DNA of 64,000 nt from Alistipes sp. GTDB taxonomy: Bacteria; Bacteroidota; Bacteroidia; Bacteroidales; Rikenellaceae. The notes beneath the pieces were generated by a model. The model was not told the origin of the DNA, did no database searches, and saw only the letters and a list, made by a program, of their open reading frames with translations. The translations under genes and the position numbers were made by a program. Location: the NCBI GenBank assembly GCA_017436185.1, contig JAFSDP010000004.1, positions 1 to 64,000 of the forward strand, in the 5' to 3' direction. This document shows positions 34,938-42,390 of the stretch, one piece after another (within the stretch, counting starts at the first letter, position 1; every line of letters starts with the position of its first letter).

Positions 34938-36050
34938 TCTAACCATCGCTTCGGCGAAGCGGTCGCTGGCTCCCGGGCCGCCAATGATGGCTTGCAGCTC
35001 GGCAAAATCCTGCAACATCTTCTCTCGCTTGCCCCCTCCGACAAGCAGCGAACGAAGCTCTTGCTCGGCCTCCTGCATATCGACCCGTGCGCAGACAATC
35101 TCACGCACCGCCTCACGCCCCAGGTTGATATTGACCAACGAGACAAAGGGAATCTTCAACACCAATGGGCGCAACACCTCATAGAGCTTGGGAATGTGGT
35201 ACAGCACCATCTCGGGAATGCCCATCAGGGCCGTCTCGAGGGTCGCCGTGCCCGAGGTGACGATGGCTGCCTCGGCGTGGGCAAGGGTCTGCTGGGTCTG
35301 GTTGCAGAGGTAACGCACATCGCTTCCGGCGAGGTGCTTTTCGTAGAGGGCCTTGTCGAGCCAGGGCACCGCCGTCACCACAAATTGGTAGTCGGGTAGC
35401 CGCTTCGACAGGGCCACCATATCGGGCAGGTTCTCCTTGATTTCGTTCTTGCGACTACCGGCCACCAGGGCCACAATCGGACGCTTGTCGAGCCCGTTTT
35501 CCTGCAAAAAGGCCTCCCGTGTGGGCATCGTGCGGCGACGAGCCTCGATGTCGTCTGCGAGTGGGTTGCCACAGAAGATGGGGGAGATACCACGTTCGCC
35601 AAACCACTGTTGCTCAAAGGGGAAGATGATGTAGAGCCGATCGACATAGCGTTCAATCTGCTTTACTCGCCACTCCTTCCAGGCCCAGGCTTTGGGGGCG
35701 ATGTAGTAGAAGACACGGATGCCCTGCTCCTTGGCCCACTTGGCCATCTTGAGGTTGAAGCCCGGGTAGTCGATAAGAATCAGCACATCGGGGCCAAAGG
35801 CCTTGACATCGGCCTGACACTCACCAAACTGACGGCGAATGGTGCCGAGGTTTTTCAGCACATTCATAAAGCCGAAGAACGAGGTCTCGCGGTAGTGCTT
35901 TGCGAGGTTCTCTTCGCCGCCGGCTTGGGCCATCAGGTCGCCCCCCCAGAAACGAAACTGCGCCTCAGAGTCGGCCTTTTTCAGCCCCTCGATCAGTTTC
36001 GATCCGTGCAAATCGCCCGAAGGCTCACCCACAATGAGATAGTATCTCAT
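34923..36050 (-). CDS. lpxB: Lipid-A-disaccharide synthase
   Basis: The 375-residue GT19 enzyme joins UDP-2,3-diacylglucosamine and lipid X to form the lipid A disaccharide at the inner membrane. Family marks are GEPSGDLHGSKLI at the N-terminus, FWGGDLMAQAGG, DVLILIDYPGFNLKMA, YYIAPKAWAWKEWR, FCGNPLADD, VALVAGSRKNEI, and TSGTATLETALMGIPEMVLY in the nucleotide-binding C-terminal half. Its stop and last residues (EIKN) lie in an AT-rich intergenic repeat. It follows the four-helix protein gene on the minus strand and is preceded by another AT-rich repeat that starts one base before its ATG. Confidence 0.95.
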   Translation of the reverse strand: MRYYLIVGEPSGDLHGSKLIEGLKKADSEAQFRFWGGDLMAQAGGEENLAKHYRETSFFGFMNVLKNLGTIRRQFGECQADVKAFGPDVLILIDYPGFNLKMAKWAKEQGIRVFYYIAPKAWAWKEWRVKQIERYVDRLYIIFPFEQQWFGERGISPIFCGNPLADDIEARRRTMPTREAFLQENGLDKRPIVALVAGSRKNEIKENLPDMVALSKRLPDYQFVVTAVPWLDKALYEKHLAGSDVRYLCNQTQQTLAHAEAAIVTSGTATLETALMGIPEMVLYHIPKLYEVLRPLVLKIPFVSLVNINLGREAVREIVCARVDMQEAEQELRSLLVGGGKREKMLQDFAELQAIIGGPGASDRFAEAMVREIKN

Positions 36051-36083
36051 AAATTCAAAATTTAGAATGCAAAATTCAAAATT
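36051..36083 (-). repeat. AT-rich intergenic repeat, left of the 23S-IVP gene
   Basis: Read on the minus strand it is TTTTGAATTTTGCATTCTAA followed by ATTTTGAATTT, matching the tail of the repeat at 30612-30637 with one difference over 24 bases. It occupies the gap just upstream of the lpxB ATG. Confidence 0.7.
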
Positions 36084-36102
36084 ACAAGCCTGCGATTACA
36101 TC

Positions 36103-36486
36103 TTATTCGGCAGGCATTGTGCTATGCTTTTCGTTGTTCTCTTTGGTGCTGATGACAATTTTCGCAATGATGTTGGTTAAATCACGGCATTCCGAAAAGA
36201 GCGAATCAAACGAGGTCTGTTTCAGGTAACAGGTGGCGTGCAGCAACTCCAACCAATACTCACACTCGTAGGCCTCTTTGAGTGAAATGTTCATCTTGGC
36301 CAAAAACTCGTTGCGAGACTGCGCACGAACCGCCTCTCGGACATTGGCACCAATGCTTGTTCCGCACTTCAGGAGCTGGGTGGCCAAGACCCGATTATCG
36401 CTGTGGGCAATGAGTTCTTGATAGAGCAAAACGATGCGCTTGGCAAACAGAAAGCTCTTTTCGAGAATGAGATTTTCATTTTTCAT
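36103..36486 (-). CDS. Four-helix bundle protein (23S rRNA-intervening-sequence protein family)
   Basis: The 127-residue protein has the pattern of PF05635 proteins: FLFAKRIVLLYQELIAH, then LATQLLKCGTSIGANVREAVRAQSRNEFLAKMNISLKEAYECEYWLELL. These small proteins were first found in insertions of 23S rRNA helices and also stand alone; the Avd proteins of diversity-generating retroelements share the fold. No reverse transcriptase is near, so Avd is unlikely. It lies between trmD and lpxB and is bracketed by AT-rich repeats in opposite orientation, as if inserted as a cassette. Its function is not known. Confidence 0.85.
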   Translation of the reverse strand: MKNENLILEKSFLFAKRIVLLYQELIAHSDNRVLATQLLKCGTSIGANVREAVRAQSRNEFLAKMNISLKEAYECEYWLELLHATCYLKQTSFDSLFSECRDLTNIIAKIVISTKENNEKHSTMPAE

Positions 36487-36503
36487 AGCCCCTTTTTCAA
36501 ATT

Positions 36504-36535
36504 CATTTTGAATTCTACATTTTGCATTTTGAATT
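36504..36535 (+). repeat. AT-rich intergenic repeat, right of the 23S-IVP gene
   Basis: CATTTTGAATTCTACATTTT followed by GCATTTTGAATT matches the tail of repeat copy 1 (24866-24897) and lies in opposite orientation to 36051-36083. It ends six bases before the trmD stop. Confidence 0.7.
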
Positions 36536-36540
36536 GCGAG

Positions 36541-37218
36541 TTACTCCTCGAGCAAATCGGGCCGTAGGGCTTTGGTGCGCTCCCAGGCCTGCTCCTCCTG
36601 CCACTTCTCGATCTCGGCAAAGTTGCCCGACAACAGTACATCGGGAACTCGCCAGCCACGGAACTCGGCAGGGCGGGTATAGACCGGCGGGGCCAGCAGG
36701 TTGTCTTGAAAACAGTCTGTCAGGGCCGAGGCCTCGTCGCCGATGGCGCCGGGTACGAGTCGCACCACCGAGTCGGCAATGATGCAGGCGGCCAACTCGC
36801 CACCCGTCAGCACATAGTCGCCAATCGAGATTTCGCGTGTGATGAGGTGTTCGCGGATGCGGTGGTCGATGCCCTTGTAGTGGCCGCAGAGGATGATGAT
36901 GTTCTCGAGCGTCGAGAGGCGGTTGGCCTCGTGCTGGTTGTAGCGGATGCCGTCGGGCGAGGTGTAGATAATCTCGTCGTAGTGGCGCTCGGATTGCAGC
37001 TGCTCGACGAGCTCAAAGACCGGCTCGCACTTCATCACCATACCCGCCTCGCCACCGAAGGGGTAGTCGTCGGTCGTCTTGCGTTTGTCGTGGGCCCAGT
37101 CGTGGAGGTTGTGCACCACAATCTCCACAAGCCCCTTCTCTTGGGCTCGTTTCAGAATCGACTCGTTGAGGGGCGATGCCATCAAATCGGGCACCGAGGA
37201 GATAATATCAATACGCAT
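36541..37218 (-). CDS. trmD: tRNA (guanine-N1)-methyltransferase
   Basis: The 225-residue SPOUT enzyme makes m1G37 in tRNAs that read CNN codons, preventing frameshifts. The knot and SAM site motifs are visible: [37 protein letters not shown] and [16 protein letters not shown], plus the C-terminal [19 protein letters not shown]. In many bacteria trmD sits with rpsP, rimM and rplS; here it is between a metallo-beta-lactamase-fold gene and the 23S-IVP gene. The gap to the upstream gene is 8 bases, so it is probably co-transcribed with it. Confidence 0.96.
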   Translation of the reverse strand: MRIDIISSVPDLMASPLNESILKRAQEKGLVEIVVHNLHDWAHDKRKTTDDYPFGGEAGMVMKCEPVFELVEQLQSERHYDEIIYTSPDGIRYNQHEANRLSTLENIIILCGHYKGIDHRIREHLITREISIGDYVLTGGELAACIIADSVVRLVPGAIGDEASALTDCFQDNLLAPPVYTRPAEFRGWRVPDVLLSGNFAEIEKWQEEQAWERTKALRPDLLEE

Positions 37219-37226
37219 AGTAAGGT

Positions 37227-37895
37227 CTAATTTCGATAGTTAATCTGCTCCTGCAGCACCTCCACCACAAAGGGGTTGTACATCGACTCGTGGCCGATGG
37301 TCGAACTCTCGGCGTGGCCGGGGTAGATCTTCACCTCGTCGCCCAGCGGCAGCAGCACCGTGAGAATCGAACGAATCAGGGTGGGGTAGTCGCCCCCCTC
37401 AAGGTCGGTGCGGCCAATCGACTCACGGAAGAGCGTGTCGCCCGTGAAGGCAATCCCTTCGGCCTCGTTGTAGAGCGTCACGCCGCCCGGCGTATGGCCC
37501 GGCGTGGGCAGCACCCGAAGGGTCGTGTTGCCGAAGTGCAGCTCGGTGGCAGTGGCCAGGTCGATGTCGATGGCGGGGATGCCCCGAATCGGAATGCCGT
37601 AGATCTGCCCTGCGGCCCGCTGGCTCTCCAAAAGGTAGCCATCTTTCGACGAGCAGGCGAACTGCACGCCGTAGTGCTCCTTCAGGTGGCTGACACCCAG
37701 CAGGTGGTCGAAGTGGCCGTGGGTATTGGCTGCAATGACGGGCTTCAGCCCCTCTTGGGCGATGAAGTTGTCGAGGCGGGCATCCTCGGCGGGGTTGCAG
37801 CTGCCGCCGTCGATGACGATGCACTCCTTCGTATCGTCCCAAATCACGTATGTATTCTCCCCAATGGGGTTAAAGGTGAATGTTGCAATTTTCAT
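37227..37895 (-). CDS. Metallo-beta-lactamase-fold hydrolase (glyoxalase II-like)
   Basis: The 222-residue cytoplasmic protein has the HxHxDH motif as [10 protein letters not shown], the second His in [31 protein letters not shown] and a final [11 protein letters not shown], the layout of small glyoxalase II-like/YcbL-type hydrolases. These cleave thioesters such as S-lactoylglutathione or related compounds; the substrate here is not clear. The start is ATG 37895 ([16 protein letters not shown]), not a TTG or CTG further upstream that would lie in the divergent promoter region. Confidence 0.88.
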   Translation of the reverse strand: MKIATFTFNPIGENTYVIWDDTKECIVIDGGSCNPAEDARLDNFIAQEGLKPVIAANTHGHFDHLLGVSHLKEHYGVQFACSSKDGYLLESQRAAGQIYGIPIRGIPAIDIDLATATELHFGNTTLRVLPTPGHTPGGVTLYNEAEGIAFTGDTLFRESIGRTDLEGGDYPTLIRSILTVLLPLGDEVKIYPGHAESSTIGHESMYNPFVVEVLQEQINYRN

Positions 37896-37907
37896 AGCTG
37901 TGAAGAA

Positions 37908-37941
37908 TTTGCACAAAGATAACAAATTTTGGCTATCTTTG
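37908..37941 (+). promoter_or_regulatory. Overlapping divergent promoters of rlmD and the MBL-fold gene
   Basis: Forward: TTTG (37908-37911), 22 bases and TATCTTTG (37934-37941), seven bases before the rlmD ATG. Reverse: TATCTTTG on the minus strand (37921-37914), 19 bases before the MBL ATG, with no clear -33. The two elements overlap, so the promoters probably exclude each other. Confidence 0.6.
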
Positions 37942-37948
37942 CACCATT

Positions 37949-39358
37949 ATGGCACGAAAGAAGAATAATTACCCTCTTTTAGAGGGTCTCGAAATTACGA
38001 CCCTCGCCGCCGAAGGCAAGGCGATGGGCCGCTGGAACGAACAGGTGGTCTTTGTTCCGATGACCGTTCCGGGCGATGTGGTGGATGTGCAGATTCGCCA
38101 GAAGCGTCGTCGCTTTATGGAGGGCTATGTGGTGCGCTATGTGAAGCAGTCACCCCTGCGCTCGGAGCCCTTCTGCGCCCACTTTGGGGTGTGTGGCGGC
38201 TGCAAGTGGCAGAACCTGCCCTACGAGGAGCAGCTACGCTTCAAGACCGAGCAGGTGCGTGATCAGCTGATGCGCATCGGCAAGGTTGAACTGCCCGAGA
38301 TTCGCCCCTGCCTGGGGTCGGCCGAGACGAGCTACTACCGCAACAAGTTGGAGTTCACCTTTGCCGATCGTCGTTGGCTTACCTACGAGGAGGTGGCTAC
38401 GGGGGCCGATCTGGAGGCGTCGCCCGCCCTGGGCTTCCACATTCCGGGGATGTTCGACAAGGTGTTGGACATCGAAAAGTGCCACCTGCAAGCCGAGCCG
38501 TCGAACGGCATTCGTTTGGCGGTTAAGCAGTTCTGCATTGAGAACGGCTACACCTTCCACAACGCTCGTGCCCATACGGGTCTGATGCGCAACATCACCA
38601 TCCGCACCGCTTCGACGGGCGAGGTGATGGTCATTGTGGTCTTTGGCGAGAACGACCAGGCACGCATCGCCGCCCTTTTGGATCACCTCTTGGTCCGCTT
38701 CCCCGAGATTACGTCGCTCTTCTATGTGGTCAATACCAAACTTAACGACTCGACGGGCGACCTGGACCACATCCTCTACCACGGCAAAGACCACATCTTG
38801 GAGGAGATGGAGGGGCTGCACTTCAAGGTGGGGCCCAAGAGCTTCTACCAGACCAACTCGAAGCAGGCCTACGAACTGTATAAGGTGGCTCGTGAGTTTG
38901 CCGATTTGCAGCCGACCGACACCCTTTACGACCTCTACACGGGTACGGGTACGATTGCCAATTTCTGTGCCCGCCGTTGCGAAAAGGTGGTGGGCGTGGA
39001 GTATGTGGCCGAGGCCATCGAGGATGCCCGCATCAACTCGTCGATCAACCAAATCGACAACACGGTCTTCTATGCAGGCGATATGAAGAATGTGCTGAGC
39101 GACAGCTTCGTAGCCGAGAACGGTCACCCCGATGTCATCATCCTCGATCCGCCCCGTGCCGGTGTCGATGAGCCGGTGCTGGAGGTGATTCGCCGAGCCG
39201 CTCCCGACCGCATCGTCTATGTGAGCTGCAACCCTGCTACCCAGGCCCGTGATTTGGCCATCCTGGATGCCGACTATCGGGTAGTGGCTGTTCAGCCGGT
39301 GGATATGTTCCCGCACACCCACCACGTCGAGAATGTGGTGAAGCTGGTGCGCCGATAA
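37949..39358 (+). CDS. rlmD: 23S rRNA (uracil-C5)-methyltransferase, RlmD/RumA family
   Basis: The 469-residue protein has an N-terminal TRAM domain (about 10-65), an iron-sulfur cluster motif CAHFGVCGGCKWQ with a fourth Cys in KCHLQ, and a C-terminal SAM methyltransferase domain: FYQTNSKQAYELY, YDLYTGTGTIA, ILDPPRAGVDEP and YVSCNPATQARD with the catalytic Cys, ending HTHHVENVVKL. RlmD modifies U1939 of 23S rRNA; Gram-positive homologues modify U747 and U1939, so the exact site is inferred. It stands alone between a divergent promoter and a bidirectional terminator. Confidence 0.9.
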   Translation: MARKKNNYPLLEGLEITTLAAEGKAMGRWNEQVVFVPMTVPGDVVDVQIRQKRRRFMEGYVVRYVKQSPLRSEPFCAHFGVCGGCKWQNLPYEEQLRFKTEQVRDQLMRIGKVELPEIRPCLGSAETSYYRNKLEFTFADRRWLTYEEVATGADLEASPALGFHIPGMFDKVLDIEKCHLQAEPSNGIRLAVKQFCIENGYTFHNARAHTGLMRNITIRTASTGEVMVIVVFGENDQARIAALLDHLLVRFPEITSLFYVVNTKLNDSTGDLDHILYHGKDHILEEMEGLHFKVGPKSFYQTNSKQAYELYKVAREFADLQPTDTLYDLYTGTGTIANFCARRCEKVVGVEYVAEAIEDARINSSINQIDNTVFYAGDMKNVLSDSFVAENGHPDVIILDPPRAGVDEPVLEVIRRAAPDRIVYVSCNPATQARDLAILDADYRVVAVQPVDMFPHTHHVENVVKLVRR

Positions 39359-39374
39359 GCCGAAACAAAGGCAC

Positions 39375-39411
39375 AAAAAAGGGGTCGTGATGCGTTCACG
39401 ACCCCTTTTTT
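39375..39411. terminator. Bidirectional terminator between rlmD and the SIMPL gene
   Basis: A stem around GGGGTCGTGA/TCACGACCCC flanked by six A on one side and six T on the other gives a T-tract in both directions, serving the two convergent genes. Confidence 0.9.
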
Positions 39412-39424
39412 AATCAATCTTCAT

Positions 39425-40120
39425 CTATTCTAACACAAACTTTGCCTGCACACGGTGTTGCAGTTTGATGGTCTGAAACTCCAGCCCCTCCGCTTCGACC
39501 GACTCTTCGAAGGAGGCGTAATCCATCTCGGTTGCACGTGATTTCATATTGGCGACGGCCAGTACCGTGCGTACGGGCGAGGAGTAGTCGGCAATCCAGA
39601 AACAGCGGCCTGCCTTCTGGTCGATGGCCTCGGCCAGGGCACGGGCGTTATCTCTTGCGGCACGCATCGCCTCGGTGCGGGTCTCGGCCTTGAACTGCTC
39701 GATGTCGGTGTGGGTGGCACGATTGACGGTCACCTCCGAGATGCCCAACTCGTCGAGCGCACGCCACACCCGAGCCACCTCGACGGCCGTCGAGAGACGC
39801 AGTTCGTACTGCGCCCGAGCCAGAGCATTGCCACGCTTGAAGTAGCTGCTCGTCAGGTCCATCATACGGAGCTGCTCGGCGGGTTTTACGCCCAGCTTCT
39901 TCAGCGCATCAATCATCTGACGCTGCTGCATATCGACCGAAAGTTTCCCCTTCGAATCTCGCTCGTTTATGGTAATCGAGAGGTATATTTCGTTGGGGAT
40001 GACCTCCTTTTCGGCCACGCCCGTCACCTCGATAAAACTCGGAAAGGCCTCCGTCTGCTGCGCCGAAGCCGCAGTCGCCACACCCGCAAGGAGTGCCAAA
40101 GCAAATATCATCTTTTTCAT
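39425..40120 (-). CDS. SIMPL-domain (DUF541) periplasmic protein
   Basis: The 231-residue protein starts at ATG 40120 with a signal peptide (MKKMIFALALLAGVATAASAQ). The rest is a SIMPL domain: FIEVTGVAEKEVIPNEIYLSITI, a long helix with LKKLGVKPAEQLRMMDL, then AMRAARDNARALAEAIDQKAGRCFWIADYSSP, the usual ending before the last strands. SIMPL proteins (E. coli YggE is one) are linked to oxidative stress, but their biochemical role is not established. It diverges from the first TIR gene with a 109-base gap. Confidence 0.85.
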   Translation of the reverse strand: MKKMIFALALLAGVATAASAQQTEAFPSFIEVTGVAEKEVIPNEIYLSITINERDSKGKLSVDMQQRQMIDALKKLGVKPAEQLRMMDLTSSYFKRGNALARAQYELRLSTAVEVARVWRALDELGISEVTVNRATHTDIEQFKAETRTEAMRAARDNARALAEAIDQKAGRCFWIADYSSPVRTVLAVANMKSRATEMDYASFEESVEAEGLEFQTIKLQHRVQAKFVLE

Positions 40121-40175
40121 AGTGGTAGGGAATTTTCCTATAAAACGCTCCCCCGGGCCGATTTCGTATGTGCGA

Positions 40176-40208
40176 TTTTGCGCTTTTGACTTTTTTTGAC
40201 TACATTTA
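40176..40208 (+). promoter_or_regulatory. Promoter of the first TIR gene
   Basis: TTTTG (40176-40180), a 20-base spacer and TACATTTA (40201-40208). The -7 box ends in A rather than G, as in the promoter of the second TIR gene. Confidence 0.6.
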
Positions 40209-40229
40209 CGTTCCAAAACGACATTTGCC

Positions 40230-41144
40230 ATGAAAAGCGACATTTTTATCAGCTATTCTCGAGATGACCTTGCCGAGGTCGAGCCTTTTGTCAAGCAGAT
40301 AGAGGCTCGCACGGGTTTACGTTGTTGGATCGACTGGAACGGCATCGAAAGCGGAGCGGAGTTTGAAGAGAAAATCGTAAACGCTATCGACGAGGTGAAG
40401 GTGGTGCTTTTCTTTGTGTCGGACCATTCGATGGCGTCGCCCTACGCCAAGATGGAGATCAATTATGCCTACAACACCCAAAAAAAGGTGGTGCCTGTGG
40501 TGTTGGATGGCGGTCAGTTGCGTGGTTGGTTCTTGTTTAAGTTTGGTTCGATAAACTTTATCGACTGTAATGAGTCACGCCAAGTCGATACGCTGATGAG
40601 TAATCTGGTGACGTGGTGCGGAGGGTGTGTGCCCCAACCTAAACCACAACCAGTCAAAACTTATAAAGTAGGAGACTACTTTGACGATGGCCAAAAACAG
40701 GGTGTCGTTTTTGAGGTCAGCGAAGATGGCCGCCACGGCAAAATTGTGAGCCTGAGACAGTCGGAGCAGCGGTGGTGTTCGGTGGCAGAATACGCCAAAA
40801 GAATAAAAACGGGCGCAACCGACCAAGCTAACGGAATGACCAATCAGCGTAAAATCGAGCAAATTGACAATTGGCGCAACAAATATCCGGCCTTTGCCTG
40901 GTGCGCTGATTTGGGCGAAGGATGGTATTTGCCGGTTATCGAAGAGTTGCAGAAAATATATAGGGTGAGAAATGTTGTAAAAAAGCAGTTGGAATGCCAG
41001 GGTGGGGCTGAATTAAGCCCTTGGTATTGGTCATCAACAGAAGTTGATGAGTTCTGCGCGTGGCGTGTCAATATGGGCAATGGCTACACCTACGACACCT
41101 CTAAGAACTTCTTCTACTATGTGCGCGCTGTCTCCGCTTTCTAA
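40230..41144 (+). CDS. TIR-domain protein with C-terminal DUF1566-like domain, copy 1
   Basis: The 304-residue soluble protein starts with a TIR domain (about 1-130): DIFISYSRDD, LRCWIDWNGIESGAEFEEKI, VVLFFVSDHSMASPYAKMEINYAY. The Glu in KMEINYA is at the position of the catalytic Glu of TIR NADases. After a Pro/Lys linker (PQPKPQPVKTY) comes a module shared with the next gene (VGDYFDDGQKQGVVFEV) and a DUF1566/Lcl-like C-terminus (GWYLPVIEELQKIY; YWSSTEVDEFCAW; YYVRAVSAF). This type of end is related to the C-type-lectin-like fold. TIR domains in bacteria usually degrade NAD as effectors of immunity; the C-terminal part may sense a ligand. Its codons look more AT-rich than those of the neighbours. 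Confidence 0.8.
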   Translation: MKSDIFISYSRDDLAEVEPFVKQIEARTGLRCWIDWNGIESGAEFEEKIVNAIDEVKVVLFFVSDHSMASPYAKMEINYAYNTQKKVVPVVLDGGQLRGWFLFKFGSINFIDCNESRQVDTLMSNLVTWCGGCVPQPKPQPVKTYKVGDYFDDGQKQGVVFEVSEDGRHGKIVSLRQSEQRWCSVAEYAKRIKTGATDQANGMTNQRKIEQIDNWRNKYPAFAWCADLGEGWYLPVIEELQKIYRVRNVVKKQLECQGGAELSPWYWSSTEVDEFCAWRVNMGNGYTYDTSKNFFYYVRAVSAF

Positions 41145-41171
41145 TTTTTAGCCTTTCGGCTTTTCTCTTTT

Positions 41172-41203
41172 ATCGGTCTTGTCGGTCGGCAAGACCGATT
41201 TTC
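41172..41203 (+). terminator. Terminator of TIR gene 1, identical hairpin to that of TIR gene 2
   Basis: ATCGGTCTTG (41172-41181) pairs with CAAGACCGAT (41190-41199) around TCGGTCGG, followed by T. The same 28-base hairpin occurs at 42260-42287. Confidence 0.85.
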
Positions 41204-41213
41204 GTAGGTGCGG

Positions 41214-41246
41214 TTTTGGCATTTTCGAAAATTCGGTTTAACTTTA
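41214..41246 (+). promoter_or_regulatory. Promoter of the second TIR gene
   Basis: TTTTG (41214-41218), 20 bases and TAACTTTA (41239-41246). Spacing and the unusual final A are the same as in the first TIR promoter, and the flanking sequence (CGTAGGTGCGGTTTTGG) resembles it. Confidence 0.6.
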
Positions 41247-41267
41247 CCAAACCAAACCGCCACCAAG

Positions 41268-42233
41268 ATGAACAAGGAGATATTTATCAGCTACACAAGC
41301 ACAGATAGAGCGTTGGCTACAACGATTCTGGAGTTGTTGGAGCAAAACGGATTTGCTTGTTGGATGGCGCCTCGTGATATTGCTCCCGGTGAGGATTACA
41401 GCTCGGCTATTCCGTCGGCAATCATCGCCTCGACGGTGGTTGTGGCACTCTGTTCGCCGGCAGCGTACGAGTCACCGAACGTAAAGGCGGAGTTGCGTTT
41501 GGCTTTCGACTACAGAAAAAAGATCATTCCATTCAAAATCGAGGCATCGTCCATCCCCAATTCGTGGCAGTACTTTTTGGCCTTCTCGCAGTGGATTGAT
41601 GCTGCTGACGACCCCGAATTGCATTATGACGAACTTTTGGAGTCGATTTGTCGTTATGTGCAAAAGGGTGATACTTTGGAACCGCAACCCGAACCGAAGT
41701 ACCAACCTGCCACCACCTACAACGTGGGTGACTACTACGACGATGGCGTAAAGCAGGGCGTAGTCTTCGAGGTGGATGCTTCGGGTCGGCACGGCAAGAT
41801 GGTGAGTTTGAGCCAGTCGGGCGAGCGATTGTCGTGGTGTTTGTGGGGCTTCGACTATGCCGTATCGCCCGGGGCTACAAACCCCAAAAACGGCTCGCTC
41901 AACCAACGCAAAATCGAGCAAACCGCCAATTGGCCGACAAACTATCCCGCTTTTGCCTGGTGCGCCGATTTGGGTAACGGATGGTATTTGCCCGCCATTG
42001 ATGAGTTGAAACAACTTATGTTGAATCGAGCGGTGTATAATGCGGTGAATCAAACGTTGCAGATGCGTGGCGGGATGCCCCTTTTGAGGCGGGGGCAGAT
42101 GTATGGTTATTGGTCTTCCACGCAAAACTCCTCTTGCGCCCTCTTGGCCTATGTGGTCTATATGGGCGATGGGGCGATATCGGACGAGAATATATGCCAC
42201 AACTTTCACGTTCGTGCCGTAGCACAATTTTAG
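41268..42233 (+). CDS. TIR-domain protein with C-terminal DUF1566-like domain, copy 2
   Basis: The 321-residue protein starts at ATG 41268. Its TIR domain (about 1-135) is of the TIR_2 type: EIFISYTSTDRALA, FACWMAPRDIAPGEDYSSAI, VVVALCSPAAYESPNVKAELRLAFDYRKKIIPF, with the putative catalytic Glu in KAELRLA. The TIR part is only distantly similar to copy 1, whereas the remainder is close: VGDYYDDGVKQGVVFEV, GRHGKMVSLSQSG, NQRKIEQTANW, YPAFAWCADLGNGWYLPAIDELKQ, YWSSTQNSS and HVRAVAQF. It has its own promoter and terminator matching those of copy 1. I infer a duplicated unit in which one sensing module is joined to two diverged TIR effectors. Confidence 0.8.
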   Translation: MNKEIFISYTSTDRALATTILELLEQNGFACWMAPRDIAPGEDYSSAIPSAIIASTVVVALCSPAAYESPNVKAELRLAFDYRKKIIPFKIEASSIPNSWQYFLAFSQWIDAADDPELHYDELLESICRYVQKGDTLEPQPEPKYQPATTYNVGDYYDDGVKQGVVFEVDASGRHGKMVSLSQSGERLSWCLWGFDYAVSPGATNPKNGSLNQRKIEQTANWPTNYPAFAWCADLGNGWYLPAIDELKQLMLNRAVYNAVNQTLQMRGGMPLLRRGQMYGYWSSTQNSSCALLAYVVYMGDGAISDENICHNFHVRAVAQF

Positions 42234-42259
42234 TTTTTGCCCCTTTTTAGGAACTGTTT

Positions 42260-42292
42260 ATCGGTCTTGTCGGTCGGCAAGACCGATTTTTT
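42260..42292 (+). terminator. Terminator of TIR gene 2
   Basis: The same hairpin as at 41172-41199 (ATCGGTCTTG/CAAGACCGAT, loop TCGGTCGG), here followed by a longer run of T. Confidence 0.88.
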
Positions 42293-42332
42293 GTGCCGAG
42301 AGCTCCGATTTCCTTCGATTTTGAATTTTGGA

Positions 42333-42364
42333 TTTTGAATTTTGCATTTCATTTGCTACCTTTG
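42333..42364 (+). promoter_or_regulatory. Promoter of cdd
   Basis: TTTTG (42333-42337), 19 bases and TACCTTTG (42357-42364). The -33 box is part of an AT-rich TTTTGAATT repeat (42318-42352). The start site would be near 42371. Confidence 0.75.
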
Positions 42365-42390
42365 AACGATTATTCACTAATGGTAAGGCT

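Noticed and set aside
36103..36486. The four-helix protein as an Avd accessory protein.
   Set aside because: Family match is to the general 23S-IVP group and there is no retroelement within the window.
40446..40453. Plus-strand TATTTTTG-like boxes inside genes, and 30446-30453 near the blaI operators, as promoters.
   Set aside because: No -33 box at 19-22 bases and no gene start at suitable distance; likely chance in AT-rich sequence.
40956..42233. C-termini of the TIR proteins as variable regions of a diversity-generating retroelement, because DUF1566-like ends resemble such targets.
   Set aside because: No reverse transcriptase, template repeat or avd gene is near, and differences between the two copies are not limited to adenine positions.
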